Shown: piece by piece, positions 26,029 through 35,729 of the stretch
Numbering within the stretch: position 1 is the stretch's first letter
Layout of the letters: the number at the start of each line of letters is the position of its first letter
Assembly (NCBI GenBank): GCA_041753575.1
Contig: JBGSUA010000128.1
Span: 41,467 to 105,466 of the forward strand
DNA length: 64,000 bases
Source of the DNA: CG2-30-51-40 sp041753575
GTDB lineage: Bacteria; Desulfobacterota; DSM-4660; Desulfatiglandales; Desulfatiglandaceae
Reading direction: 5' to 3'
Translations under genes and position numbers: made by a program
Notes under the pieces: model-generated
What the model was told of the DNA's origin: nothing
Databases searched by the model: none
What the model saw: only the letters and a program-made list of their open reading frames with translations

Positions 26029-26800
26029 ATTGACCTTGATAGGTTTCAAGAATAACAGGCGTATCCGCGGGAACGGCTGTGCTGAGGCCGCTGCAAGTCT
26101 TTTCATCCTTACCCTTGTTGCTTTTTTGCTCTTTTGTCCGCAGAAGGCTTCAGCCTATATACTTTCAACAGAACAGATCCTGGATCTGATGGCAAAGAAT
26201 TTTGCTCCATTCAAGACGGTGTCCTTAACCCGTACTGTATATCTTGCGGAAGGCGAGGGCCGGGAAATCCCTCTTGAAGAGGTTATCTATCTAAAATCCC
26301 CAGGTTTCTACGGGAGGCAGTCTGAGACAGGAGAGCGGCCGACAGATATCCACTACATGGCGCTCCTGATGCCCCTTTCGGTGTCTTCCCTTACCGGTCA
26401 TCTGACCCGCCTCGGCATCAACACAAACGAAAGGGCTTTTGTACTTCAAGACAGGGTCATTTGCTATCGAATAGGCGGGAAGACAAATGACGCCCCGGTA
26501 TTGTTGGTTGAAAAGCAAAGATGCATTCCCATACTTCTGCGCACAAAGCCTCCCTCCTCAGCTACAAGTCTCAGAGTAATCTCCTTTAAGGACTATCGCC
26601 AGATAGACGAGGACTGGTATCCATTTGAAACCATTATCTCCGAAGACGGTAAGATCATAGTCAGATGCGTTGTCAAGGAGATCAAGGTCAACCCCGCTAT
26701 CCCTCCGGGTCTCTCCTTCACGCCTATTGACGCGGTTGAAGGGGCCGGCCCGTCACCATTTCAGGAAACCATCAAGGTCTTAAGGGAAAAATACAGATAG
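26021..26800 (+). CDS. Periplasmic protein, possibly LolA/LppX-like fold
   Basis: 259 residues with an N-terminal hydrophobic export segment (ASLFILTLVAFLLFCPQKASA). The mature part begins ILSTEQILDLMAKNFAPFKTVSLTRTV and ends in a strand-rich region (FKDYRQIDEDWYPFETIISE, then VVKEIKVNPAIPPGLSFTP). That pattern recalls outer-membrane lipoprotein carriers and DUF4292-like proteins. The call is by pattern only. It lies in the plsC-priA segment of the operon. Confidence 0.55.
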   Translation: MDKLTLIGFKNNRRIRGNGCAEAAASLFILTLVAFLLFCPQKASAYILSTEQILDLMAKNFAPFKTVSLTRTVYLAEGEGREIPLEEVIYLKSPGFYGRQSETGERPTDIHYMALLMPLSVSSLTGHLTRLGINTNERAFVLQDRVICYRIGGKTNDAPVLLVEKQRCIPILLRTKPPSSATSLRVISFKDYRQIDEDWYPFETIISEDGKIIVRCVVKEIKVNPAIPPGLSFTPIDAVEGAGPSPFQETIKVLREKYR

Positions 26801-26820
26801 ACCTGAGCGGAAACCATGCG

Positions 26821-29310
26821 ATGAGCAAACATGAACCAGGCATCCTGTCAGAGCCGATCCCTGCAGAGCCTCCCAGGACCAGGGCGGTGAATGTGGCGGT
26901 TGATCTCCCTGTGTGGAAGACCTTTTCTTACAGGATGCCGGAAGGTTTGCCGCCTGACATGATCCTTGGACGCAGGGTCAAGGTCCCTTTCGGGAGAAGG
27001 CTGGTGAACGGATATACCGTCGGCATAACTGAAGACTGTGAGTTTAAGGCCCTCAAGGATATAAGAGCGATCCTTGATGCCGAACCCCTCTTTCCCGTGA
27101 GCATGGTCCCGCTCTTTGAATGGGTTTCGAAGTTTTACTTATGCCCTCCAGGGCAGGTGCTGAGCGCCCTTCTGCCGCCGGGTCTTTCTTCGTCAATCCA
27201 TCGCATCGCCCGCCTCACGGATAAGGGGGAAGCCCTCCTTGACTCAAGGGAAGATTCTTCCGATGAGATGAGTATCCTTGCCTGGGTCAGGGACAATCCC
27301 GGGAAAAAGACCCCCTGGCCTGCGTCAAAGGCGACCGCGCTAAAATCCAAGGGACTGATAGAGCTGGAGGAGCAAGATGTAAAAAAAAGAGGCCATGGGC
27401 CCCTTATGAAAACCTTTGTGCGAATAAAGGATAACTCCGACCTTTCAACCGTATTGGAAGGCCTCCAGCCTAGTCAAAGCTCGAAGCGCGATACTGATTT
27501 TCTTCGCCATATATCAGCGGCAGGATCAGCGCCCGCGAGCGATCTTAGAAGGGCCTTCGGGGACTACCTCATAAACAAATGGATAAAAAACGGGATCCTG
27601 GAGCGTTTTCAGTCCCCTTTCTACAGGAGACCTATAACCGGCATTGTAAGGGACTACCCCAGGCCGGCGTTCCTCTTCCCGCAGCAGGAAAAATCCCTGG
27701 AGAGCATAGAATCCTTAATCGGGAGAGGGGAGTTTGCCTGCCGCCTTCTGTATGGAGTGACCGGAAGCGGAAAGACGGAGATTTACTGCCGGGCCGCGGA
27801 GGCTGCCATAAAAAGAGGCAAACAGGTCCTGGTAATGGTCCCGGAGATCTCTCTTGCCACTTATATGGAAGGGATTTTCACCGCGAGAATAGGAGAAAGA
27901 ACCTCTGTCTATCACAGCGGATTGAGCGAGGGAGAGCGTTATGATCAATGGATGAGGATATCAAGAGGTGAGGTGGATCTGGTTATAGGCGCCCGTTCAG
28001 CGCTTTTTTCTCCGCTGGCCCGTATCGGGCTTATCATCGTTGACGAGGAGCACGATCCTGCTTATAAGCAGGATACCAGCCCCAGATATCAGGGCCGTGA
28101 TACGGCCGTGATGAGGGGAAAACTTGAAAACGCCGTCGTCATCCTTGGATCTGGAACACCATCCGTGCAGTCCTATCACAACAGCGTAACAGGCAAGTAT
28201 GGTCTGATCTCGATGCCTGATCGTGTTGAAAACCGTCCCCTTCCAGGGGTCCAGTTAGTGGATATGAAAGAGATCGAAGAGGGGGAAAAAGATCCTCCTC
28301 TCTTAAGTCCTCAGCTCATTGAAGCAATTGAGGATAACCTGACGAAGGGCGATCAGACATTGCTTTTTTTGAACCGCAGAGGCTACCACCGCCTTTTTCT
28401 GTGCAGGGCATGCGGAGAGATTCTCAAATGCCCTAACTGCGATGTCGCCCTGACCTTTCATCTCAGCAGCCGGCATCTGGTCTGCCATTACTGCGGATAT
28501 TCCACAAAAGGCTCCTGCCGCTGCACCGCCTGCGGATGCGAGGTTTTCAAGGCATACGGATTCGGAACCGAGAGGCTTGAGGAAGAAATATCCGCACATT
28601 TTCCCGCGGCAAGGGCGGTCCGCATGGATGCCGACACCACGCGCAGGAAGGGAGAGGTCCTGAGGCTGCTGAAGAAATTCTCTGCCGGAGAGATTGATAT
28701 CCTCGTCGGAACCCAGATGATAACAAAGGGCTTTGATTTCCCGTCAGTAACTCTCGTCGGGGTTGTCGCTTCGGATCTATCCCTGGGATTTCCGGATTTT
28801 CGCGCTGCGGAGAGGACATTTCACCTGCTGTCGCAGGTGGCAGGCAGAGCCGGGAGGGGAGAAAAGCCGGGCAGGGTGATTATACAGACCTTCAATCCGT
28901 CTCACTATGCCCTGGCCGCCGCTGTAAGCAGCGACTATGACGCCTTCCTGCAGAAGGAGATCAAACTGCGATCTTCCCTTGGTTATCCACCCTTTCGCTA
29001 TATGGCCATATTGAGGCTGCAGGGCAACAAGAAAAGGGATACAGCAGTTATCGCCTCGGAGCTTGCCGGTGCCATCAGGGAGTACTCCGGCGGTCAAAGC
29101 TCCGGAAGCGGCGAGATAAGGATGTTGGGACCGGTGGAGGCGCCGATTTCAAAACTGAGGGGCAAGTACCGTTTTCAGATAATGCTCAAGGCCTCAAATC
29201 CCCTTATTATTCAGGGCATGCTCAGAAGATTGCTTCCTTCGGTAAAGCCCTCGTTGAACAAGGGCGGTGTTGAGTGCATAGTGGATATGGATCCCTATCA
29301 GATGCTGTGA
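26821..29310 (+). CDS. priA: Primosomal replication protein N' (PriA helicase)
   Basis: 829 residues. The N-terminal 3' DNA-binding domain begins VNVAVDLPVWKTFSYRMPEG. The helicase core has Walker A GVTGSGKTE, DEEHD box (IIVDEEHDPAYKQDTSPRY) and motif VAGRAGRGEKPGRV. Between the lobes, paired CxxC motifs bind two zincs (CRACGEILKCPNCD, CHYCGY, CRCTACGC). It restarts stalled replication forks. The ATG at 26821 is preceded by GAGCGGAAACC; a start 60 bases later (MNVAVD-like GTG) is possible because the first 20 residues are unusual. Confidence 0.95.
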   Translation: MSKHEPGILSEPIPAEPPRTRAVNVAVDLPVWKTFSYRMPEGLPPDMILGRRVKVPFGRRLVNGYTVGITEDCEFKALKDIRAILDAEPLFPVSMVPLFEWVSKFYLCPPGQVLSALLPPGLSSSIHRIARLTDKGEALLDSREDSSDEMSILAWVRDNPGKKTPWPASKATALKSKGLIELEEQDVKKRGHGPLMKTFVRIKDNSDLSTVLEGLQPSQSSKRDTDFLRHISAAGSAPASDLRRAFGDYLINKWIKNGILERFQSPFYRRPITGIVRDYPRPAFLFPQQEKSLESIESLIGRGEFACRLLYGVTGSGKTEIYCRAAEAAIKRGKQVLVMVPEISLATYMEGIFTARIGERTSVYHSGLSEGERYDQWMRISRGEVDLVIGARSALFSPLARIGLIIVDEEHDPAYKQDTSPRYQGRDTAVMRGKLENAVVILGSGTPSVQSYHNSVTGKYGLISMPDRVENRPLPGVQLVDMKEIEEGEKDPPLLSPQLIEAIEDNLTKGDQTLLFLNRRGYHRLFLCRACGEILKCPNCDVALTFHLSSRHLVCHYCGYSTKGSCRCTACGCEVFKAYGFGTERLEEEISAHFPAARAVRMDADTTRRKGEVLRLLKKFSAGEIDILVGTQMITKGFDFPSVTLVGVVASDLSLGFPDFRAAERTFHLLSQVAGRAGRGEKPGRVIIQTFNPSHYALAAAVSSDYDAFLQKEIKLRSSLGYPPFRYMAILRLQGNKKRDTAVIASELAGAIREYSGGQSSGSGEIRMLGPVEAPISKLRGKYRFQIMLKASNPLIIQGMLRRLLPSVKPSLNKGGVECIVDMDPYQML

Positions 29311-29588
29311 TGCGGATGCGTAACCCCCCAATGTCCTGGAGGGGCACAAAGAAAAACAGCAATGATAGATAATTTACCGTGAAAATACCCGCACCAACCC
29401 AGGGATCGGGGATCGGGGATTAGGGATCAGTAAAAGAGGTCTGCTCTGTCATCTGTGGGAAAGGGGATTTTCATGCTCGGGGGTGACAAAATATTGCTGT
29501 CATGAACGTTTGGAAACATTTTCATGTAAGGATGGATTGGCCCGGCCTCTGACATGCCGGGGGTGAGTACTCTGAGGAGACACAGCAC

Positions 29589-30434
29589 ATGATAGTAGAT
29601 TTTCACACTCACATATTTCCAAAAAAGATGAGAGAGGGAAGAGGAGATTTCTTTACGGGAGAAAAGGCCTTCAAGATCCTGTATGAATCTCTCCAAGCCA
29701 GGCTTTGCGGAGCCTCAGATCTTATCTCCGCGATGGATGAAGACGGAGTTGAGAGATCTGTCGTCTTCGGATTCCCGTGGGAGGCCAGGGACAATTTTGC
29801 CAGACACAACGACTACATCCTGGAGTCCGTTACTAAGCATCCCTGGAGGCTGATCGGATTTTGCTGTTTTTCTCCCATGCACAAAGGGGCCGCGAGAGAA
29901 GTGGAACGCTGTCTTGAAGCCGGGCTGTCGGGAGTCGGGGAACTGGCCCTTTACGGAGGAGGTCTATCTGCACGCTCAATTGGGGCGCTCAATGAGGTTA
30001 TGGCCTTATGCGCCGAGAAAAAGGCCCCTGTCCTCATTCATACCAATGAGCCGGTCGGCCACAAGTACCCCGGGAAGGCCCCCATGACCCTGGGACAGAT
30101 ATACAGATTCATAAAGGCTTATCCTTCTCAACCTATCATACTCGCGCACTGGGGAGGAGGCATCTTCTTTTACTCCCTTATGAAAAAGGAAGTTGGAGAG
30201 GCCATGAAAAACATCTGGTTCGATACGGCAGCCTCTCCCTACCTTTACCGTAAGGATATCTACCGGGTTGCCTCTGAGATTATGGGGTCTGAAAAGATAC
30301 TTTTTGGAAGCGACTTTCCGCTTCTCAGGGTAAAGAGATACCTGGCAGATCTAAGCTCTTGCGGAATAGAGCCCAAGACCCAAGAAGCCATCCTTGGAAA
30401 CAACGCCGCGGCGCTTCTGGGTATCGATAAGTGA
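29589..30434 (+). CDS. Amidohydrolase-2 family metal-dependent hydrolase
   Basis: 281 residues in the TIM-barrel amidohydrolase fold (PF04909 type). Metal-binding signs are VDFHTHIFP at the start, a central His in VLIHTNEPVGH, ILAHWGGG and the terminal Asp in LFGSDFPLL. Substrates of the family are decarboxylated or hydrolysed ring or lactone acids; none can be named. GAGGAG precedes the ATG. The 278 bases before it hold only a short GGGATC-rich repeat at 29401-29430. Confidence 0.88.
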   Translation: MIVDFHTHIFPKKMREGRGDFFTGEKAFKILYESLQARLCGASDLISAMDEDGVERSVVFGFPWEARDNFARHNDYILESVTKHPWRLIGFCCFSPMHKGAAREVERCLEAGLSGVGELALYGGGLSARSIGALNEVMALCAEKKAPVLIHTNEPVGHKYPGKAPMTLGQIYRFIKAYPSQPIILAHWGGGIFFYSLMKKEVGEAMKNIWFDTAASPYLYRKDIYRVASEIMGSEKILFGSDFPLLRVKRYLADLSSCGIEPKTQEAILGNNAAALLGIDK

Positions 30435-30486
30435 TTGATGGTTGGGCATAACAACACCCATTCACGTGGCACAAAACGAGAAAAGA

Positions 30487-32523
30487 TCAGGCCTTATCGT
30501 AATGGCTGAACTGCATCGTGAAGGTCCCACGGCCCTGGGACACCGACCTCAGGGAGGTTGAGTAGCCGAACATCCTGGAAAGAGGCACGCTGGCTGTTAT
30601 CATCTGGACTATTCCCTTGTGGGAGATCTGCTCTATCTTTCCCGATCTGCTGTTGAGATCGCCGATGACCTCACCGGTAAAATCCTCGGGAACCAGTACC
30701 TCAGCCTTCATGATAGGCTCCAGCAAAATTGGGGAACCGGCCTCGCACCCATTCTTGTAAGCCATGTTGGCCGCCACCTTGAAGGCCAGGGAGTTTGATA
30801 CATTTTCCTTGGCCTGTATGTCCAGCAGGACGGTCTGAACATCTATGACCGGATGCCCCATGAGGACGCCTCCTGCCTCTCCTTCCTCAAGGCCCTGCGC
30901 GACAGCCTTCAAAAAATCCTCCGTAAGAAGAGGATGCCGGCAGCGATCCACAAACCTGTTTCCACTGCCTCTGGGAAGAGGTGAAAGCTCCAGTTTCACG
31001 CCCGCAAAATGCTGTTGGCCTCCCAACTCCCTCTGGAATATCTCCTCGTGGACAACGGTCTTGGTAATGCTCTCCCGGTAAACCACCTGGGGTCGTCCCT
31101 GGTTGGTGTCCACCATGTACTCCCGCCTTATGCGGTTAAGGATAACCTCAAGATGAAGCTCACCCATTCCTGAAATCACGGTTTGTCCGGAGTCTTCATC
31201 AATATTGAACCTGAAGGTGGGATCCTCGTCTGCGAGCTTTGAAAGGGCTTCCTGCAGTTTGTCGCTGTCCTGCACCTTCCTGGGTTCGACCGCAACGCTT
31301 ATTACGGGTTCATAGATCTGGATGGGCTCAAGAAAGATTGGACTATCTTCTGAACAAAGGGTATCGCCTGTGGAGGCGAATTTGAGGCCCATAACCGCTA
31401 TGATATCTCCGGCAGGCACACTTTCAACCCTCTCCCTCTTATTTGAATGCATCCTGAGGAGCCTAGCAACCTTCTCCTTTACATTTCTTCTGGAATTATA
31501 GACCACATCGCCGGTATTGAGCGTGCCGGAATAGATGCGCAGGTATGTCATCCTCCTGCCCTGATCCATCATAACCTTGAATGCAAGGGCGCAAAGAGGG
31601 CCTGAGGTTATAGTCTCCCTTTTTTCATCCTTGCCCGAGAGTGGATTGTGGCCGGTTACCGCAGGTACATCCAGTGGCGATGGCAGATACCTCACCACAG
31701 CATCAAGAAGCGGTTGGATACCTTTGTTTCTCAGGGCTGCCCCGCACAGAACCGGAACCGCCTTCATCTCAAGCGTAACAGATCTGATTGAATCGTATAT
31801 CTCCTTCTCCTCTAAAGGCTCTTCGGCCAGATACTTCTCCACAAGACGGTCATCGTGATCCGCGAGGGTTTCGATGAGAAGCTCTCTGTAGTTGGCGGCT
31901 TCATCTCTAAGATCATCCGGAATAGGCTCCTCGCTGTATTCCGCGCCGAGGGCGTCTTCGTTCCAGACAATTCCCTTCATTCTAATCAGATCTATGACTC
32001 CCCTGAAGCCGTCCTCAATACCCCAGGGAAGCTGCAGGATAAGGGGAAGGGCGCCAAGCCTCTCCTTCATCATCTCAATCACTCTGTGGAAGTCCGCCCC
32101 AACCCGGTCAAGTTTGTTGACGAACGCTATCTTGGGCACCTTGTATTTGTCCGCCTGGTGCCAAACGGTCTCTGACTGGGGCTCGACACCGCCCACAGCG
32201 CAAAATACACCCACAGCGCCGTCTAAAACCCGCAGAGATCTTTCCACCTCAATGGTGAAATCAACGTGTCCGGGGGTATCTATGATGTTTATGCTATTAC
32301 CCTGCCACTGGCATGTGGTTACTGCGGAAGTGATGGTGATGCCCCTTTCTTTTTCATCCGGCATCCAGTCCATTGTGGCTTCACCGTCATGCACCTCTCC
32401 CATCTTATGAACGCGGCCCGTGTAATAGAGGATGCGCTCCGTAACTGTGGTCTTACCGGCGTCTATGTGGGCGATGATGCCGATGTTTCTAGTTATCTTG
32501 AGCTGTTGAGAAGGTGACGCCAT
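30487..32523 (-). CDS. fusA: Elongation factor G (translocation/ribosome recycling GTPase)
   Basis: 678 residues from the ATG at 32521-32523 (MASPSQQLKITRNIGIIAHID); the frame runs on to 32574 but without homology. The G domain has G1 AHIDAGKTT, G2/switch I ERGITITSA, G3 DTPGHVDF and G4 NKLD. Domain IV loop and domain V (GYSTSLRSVSQGRGTFTMQF) are intact. No str-operon genes (rpsL, rpsG, tuf) are nearby, so this may be a second EF-G specialised in recycling or stress. Confidence 0.93.
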   Translation of the reverse strand: MASPSQQLKITRNIGIIAHIDAGKTTVTERILYYTGRVHKMGEVHDGEATMDWMPDEKERGITITSAVTTCQWQGNSINIIDTPGHVDFTIEVERSLRVLDGAVGVFCAVGGVEPQSETVWHQADKYKVPKIAFVNKLDRVGADFHRVIEMMKERLGALPLILQLPWGIEDGFRGVIDLIRMKGIVWNEDALGAEYSEEPIPDDLRDEAANYRELLIETLADHDDRLVEKYLAEEPLEEKEIYDSIRSVTLEMKAVPVLCGAALRNKGIQPLLDAVVRYLPSPLDVPAVTGHNPLSGKDEKRETITSGPLCALAFKVMMDQGRRMTYLRIYSGTLNTGDVVYNSRRNVKEKVARLLRMHSNKRERVESVPAGDIIAVMGLKFASTGDTLCSEDSPIFLEPIQIYEPVISVAVEPRKVQDSDKLQEALSKLADEDPTFRFNIDEDSGQTVISGMGELHLEVILNRIRREYMVDTNQGRPQVVYRESITKTVVHEEIFQRELGGQQHFAGVKLELSPLPRGSGNRFVDRCRHPLLTEDFLKAVAQGLEEGEAGGVLMGHPVIDVQTVLLDIQAKENVSNSLAFKVAANMAYKNGCEAGSPILLEPIMKAEVLVPEDFTGEVIGDLNSRSGKIEQISHKGIVQMITASVPLSRMFGYSTSLRSVSQGRGTFTMQFSHYDKA

Positions 32524-32678
32524 GGAGCCCCGTAACAAAATTAGATTAAGCCGCCTGCCGGGCGGCATTGACATAGATTGAAACTGTAAGCTATCTTCGT
32601 TATGCTGTCAAGGCAGCAAGGGCTCTTGAGCACCTCGCGAGCGCATATACTCATCAAGGAAAGGGTTTCGTTTTTACT

Positions 32679-33350
32679 ATGCCGACGGCTTCAGAACTTA
32701 TGGAGATGTACACACTCCTCTTCGACCGCCTGGGCCCCCAGCATTGGTGGCCGGCTGAGAGCGCCATTGAAGTATTGGTAGGCGCTATCCTGACCCAGAA
32801 TACCAACTGGAAGAACGTGGAAAAGGCTATCAAACAGCTCTCTGCAAGGGGGCTCCTTTCTCTCAGGGCTATTCATGAAACCAACCTCCCAGAGCTTGCG
32901 GAGGCCATCAAACCGGCCGGTTACTACAACGTAAAGGCAAAGAGACTTGAAAACCTCGTAGGCTACCTGGTCGAACATTACGAAGCAGACCTCGGCCGCT
33001 TCTTTTCACAGAAGACCTCAAAGCTCAGAGAAGAACTTCTGTCCATCAAAGGTATCGGACCGGAGACGGCGGACAGCATTCTTCTCTATGCAGGCGGGCA
33101 TCCTGTCTTTGTTGTTGACGCCTATACATTCAGGATTCTGTCGCGCCATGGCCTTTGTGATGAGACGGCTGGCTATCATGAACTTCAGGAGCTCTTCATG
33201 GATCACCTGCCCGGCGAGGCGGCTCTCTTTAATGAATTCCACGCCCTGATCGTGCGCACGGGAAAGGAGTTCTGTACTAAGAGGCCTGCCTGCGAGGACT
33301 GTCCCCTCGCAGACTGGGGGAAAACCAGACCGAAAGTCGAGGCGCATTAG
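32679..33350 (+). CDS. Endonuclease III-like (HhH-GPD) DNA glycosylase
   Basis: 223 residues. The helix-hairpin-helix is LSIKGIGPETADSILLYAGG and the catalytic Asp lies in VFVVDAYTFRIL. The EndoIII lyase Lys position holds Glu (GPETAD), as in monofunctional or alkylbase glycosylases of the MagIII type. The C-terminal cluster motif is CTKRPACEDCPLADW: three Cys are present but the fourth ligand appears to be missing. It probably removes damaged bases such as 3-methyladenine. It is divergent from EF-G. The 271 bases after it show no gene. Confidence 0.87.
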   Translation: MPTASELMEMYTLLFDRLGPQHWWPAESAIEVLVGAILTQNTNWKNVEKAIKQLSARGLLSLRAIHETNLPELAEAIKPAGYYNVKAKRLENLVGYLVEHYEADLGRFFSQKTSKLREELLSIKGIGPETADSILLYAGGHPVFVVDAYTFRILSRHGLCDETAGYHELQELFMDHLPGEAALFNEFHALIVRTGKEFCTKRPACEDCPLADWGKTRPKVEAH

Positions 33351-33621
33351 TATGATGCGCTACCAGGCAAAGAGCCAGATCCTAACCTTAGCCCAAACTT
33401 TTTCGAGTGATATCCGGCCCACCCCCAGCGGACGAAAACGATTTTGCCAAATTTCACCCCCGTCTCTGAATCCACATCTCAACAGCAGGCATTGATTTCA
33501 CTTCACGGCACCATCTTTTTGGCCAAGGAACGAAGGAGCAGGCAGGGGTTTGGAGAGAAGGTACCCAGAGGGTCGGCTCATGACAGCTTCCGATAAATGC
33601 ATGAATGATCCTCATCCCACT

Positions 33622-33993
33622 TCACATGATCCTGCAACCATACTTCAAGAATTCCGGATCATCAGACATGAGGAAAAGCTTTTTTGTCAGAGCCTGTGCT
33701 ATCAACATCCTGTCAAAAGGGTCTTTGTGATGTAAGGGCAATTCCCCCAACCTCCTGGCTTCTTCACCTGAAAAACTGAGTATCTCAAGGCCCATCTTGT
33801 TCGCCATTTCAAGAGGCTCAAACGCAATATCGATTTTTCCGATCGAGCGTTTAATCATTAGTTCGGCTATACTTATAGCGCTCAGAAAGACTTCATTGGC
33901 CGGGGACTCAAGCTCATAACGCCTTCGCTGACTCAGCTTTTCAGGGCATGCCAGCATCCATAAGTAGATGTGAGTGTCCACAAGGATCTTCAT
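33622..33993 (-). CDS. PIN-domain toxin (VapC-type RNase)
   Basis: 123 residues. The PIN acidic site is visible: Asp in KILVDTHIYLW, Glu in SIAELMIKR, Asp in HHKDPFDRMLIAQA and Asp in LMSDDPEF. It would cut RNA, typically tRNA or rRNA. The ATG lies 2 bases after the antitoxin stop, the normal antitoxin-first order. Confidence 0.92.
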   Translation of the reverse strand: MKILVDTHIYLWMLACPEKLSQRRRYELESPANEVFLSAISIAELMIKRSIGKIDIAFEPLEMANKMGLEILSFSGEEARRLGELPLHHKDPFDRMLIAQALTKKLFLMSDDPEFLKYGCRIM

Positions 33994-33995
33994 GG

Positions 33996-34223
33996 CTAAT
34001 CGCCATAAAACATTGCATTTATTTCCTCGTCGTCTGACAGGAAATCATCCGGGATATGAATTTTCCCTTTCAGCAAGCCCAGTTTGCGCTTTGCTTTCGG
34101 CACGTGTGCCACGAGTTTGACAAGGGGCAGATTATTCTTCGCTATTATGACTTCCTCTCCTTGATAAGCCATGTCTATTAGTTTTGAAAGGTTCGTTTTC
34201 GCCTCGGAAACATTTACAATCAT
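33996..34223 (-). CDS. Phd/YefM-type antitoxin
   Basis: 75 residues. The N-terminal DNA-binding part has the family pattern VNVSEAKTNLSKLIDMAYQG then EEVIIAKNNLPLVKL. The acidic C-terminus (DDFLSDDEEINAMFYGD) should bind the toxin. AGAGGAGG precedes the ATG. It neutralises and co-represses the adjacent VapC-type toxin. Confidence 0.92.
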   Translation of the reverse strand: MIVNVSEAKTNLSKLIDMAYQGEEVIIAKNNLPLVKLVAHVPKAKRKLGLLKGKIHIPDDFLSDDEEINAMFYGD

Positions 34224-34392
34224 TACGTCCTCCTCTTGAAGAGAGATGGCCTAAGTTTACCCATTCAGACCAGGTTGGTCAATATCATATTTCAATCTGT
34301 AGTATCTCCTTTCGTTACAAATTGGATTTTAATCTTCAGGATTTTATGATAACAACATGAGCAAAGCCATTTTTTTCAAGGAGGAAGCGCTA

Positions 34393-35538
34393 ATGCGGGC
34401 ATTCGTGATAGGCGGGCTGGGAGGCATGGGGCAGGGTGTGGCCCGGGACCTCATCAAACAGGAGAAGATTACAAAGGTTACTCTCGGTGATATCAACATA
34501 GATCCAGCCAGGGTGCAGGAGAAATTGCGCGCCAGCAGCAAGGTGTCTCTTGTCAGAATTGATGTAAACGATCATAATGGCTTAGTCAGTGCCATTAAAG
34601 AAAACGACGTGGTCGTAAACACCGCCGGGCCGTTCTACAAGACAGCCATAGCTGTTGCCAGGGCAGCGGTCGAAGCCAAGGTCAACTATATTGACATCTG
34701 CGATGACTATGAGGCTGTTCCCATCCTCTTTTCCTCTCCAGATATTGATGAGGCCGCCAAAAAGGCTGGAATAACCGTTTTGACCGGGATGGGTTCAGAC
34801 CCTGGGACGAACAATGTACTCGTGAAGTGGTATGCGAATCAACTGGACCGGGTGGATGAAATTCACCTGTTCTGGGTGGTCAGCATCGCGGAACTGGCAG
34901 GGGCTGCCTGGGACCACAGCCTCCACATGGTGACCGGTAACATCCCGCAGTACATTGACGGGAGGCTGCAATACGTCGAGGGTGGCACCGGGGAGGAGAC
35001 GGCACAGTTCCTCGAACCCCTGGGCACCTGTGTGGTCAGGTACGTGGGCCATCCGCAGCCCATAACGATACCCCGTTACATTCAAGGGGTGAAGAAGGTC
35101 GTCATAAAGGGGGCATTGATACCCCTGTGGGTGGATGAACTGATCAAGCAACAGAAAGAGACAGGCTTTCTAAGCACCGAATCGGTAAATATCAGAGGAA
35201 CAAACGTGACCCCTTATGATCTGACCCTGAAGCTATGGGATAAGATACCAAAGGGAAGGGACAACGGCCCTGCAGCATCGGGCCTTAAGGTGATTGTAAA
35301 GGGCGAAAGAGAAGGAAAGCGGGTGACATACACCGCCGATATCGTAGGCAGGATGGCTCCGGGAACAGGGCTGCCTGCCTCTATTGCGGCACTGATGATG
35401 GATGCGGGCGATGTCACGGTAAAGGGCGTTGTCGCCCCTGAGGGATGTATCAATCCGGGAAAATTCCTTGCCGCTTTACTGCAGCGGGGAGCAAAGATCC
35501 ATCAAACGGAAACGATCGCGTCCATGTTCTCACTCTAA
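34393..35538 (+). CDS. Saccharopine dehydrogenase-family NAD(P)-dependent oxidoreductase
   Basis: 381 residues. The ATG at 34393 was chosen because AAGGAGGAAG precedes it; the frame opens 12 codons earlier. The N-terminal Rossmann motif is VIGGLGGMGQGVARDL, followed by VVNTAGPFYKTAIAVARAAVE and TGMGSDPGTNNVL, both typical of saccharopine/carboxynorspermidine-dehydrogenase-like enzymes. The substrate is probably an amino or imino acid. It heads an operon with an aminotransferase and a molybdenum hydroxylase. Confidence 0.88.
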   Translation: MRAFVIGGLGGMGQGVARDLIKQEKITKVTLGDINIDPARVQEKLRASSKVSLVRIDVNDHNGLVSAIKENDVVVNTAGPFYKTAIAVARAAVEAKVNYIDICDDYEAVPILFSSPDIDEAAKKAGITVLTGMGSDPGTNNVLVKWYANQLDRVDEIHLFWVVSIAELAGAAWDHSLHMVTGNIPQYIDGRLQYVEGGTGEETAQFLEPLGTCVVRYVGHPQPITIPRYIQGVKKVVIKGALIPLWVDELIKQQKETGFLSTESVNIRGTNVTPYDLTLKLWDKIPKGRDNGPAASGLKVIVKGEREGKRVTYTADIVGRMAPGTGLPASIAALMMDAGDVTVKGVVAPEGCINPGKFLAALLQRGAKIHQTETIASMFSL

Positions 35539-35556
35539 CCGCCATGGCCTGTTGAG

Positions 35557-35708
35557 GCACAACGAAGCATGAAAATGCCGCATGTCATTCCGGACTCGAT
35601 CCGGAATCCAGGTCGTCATTCCGGCGAAGGCCGGAACAAGGACTGGATAGCGGCTCCCGGATCGAGGTCCGGGACAGGCTTCGCCGCTATGACCATCTAT
35701 TTTCATAT
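35557..35708. repeat. Palindromic dispersed repeat, copy C (longest)
   Basis: Shares with copy B the opening GCACAACGAAGCATGAAAAT, the palindromes around CATTCCGGACTCGATCCGGA and CATTCCGGCGAAGGCCGGAA, and an end CTAT..TCAT. It carries the extra module CTCCCGGATCGAGGTCCGGG that copy A has and copy B lacks. It lies inside the catabolic operon, between the dehydrogenase and aminotransferase genes. Confidence 0.88.
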
Positions 35709-35729
35709 AAAACAAGGAGGCTTAAAAAA

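Noticed and set aside
29401..29430. Short GGGATC-like tandem repeat before the amidohydrolase
   Set aside because: Only about four imperfect units and no link to another feature; probably simple-sequence variation.
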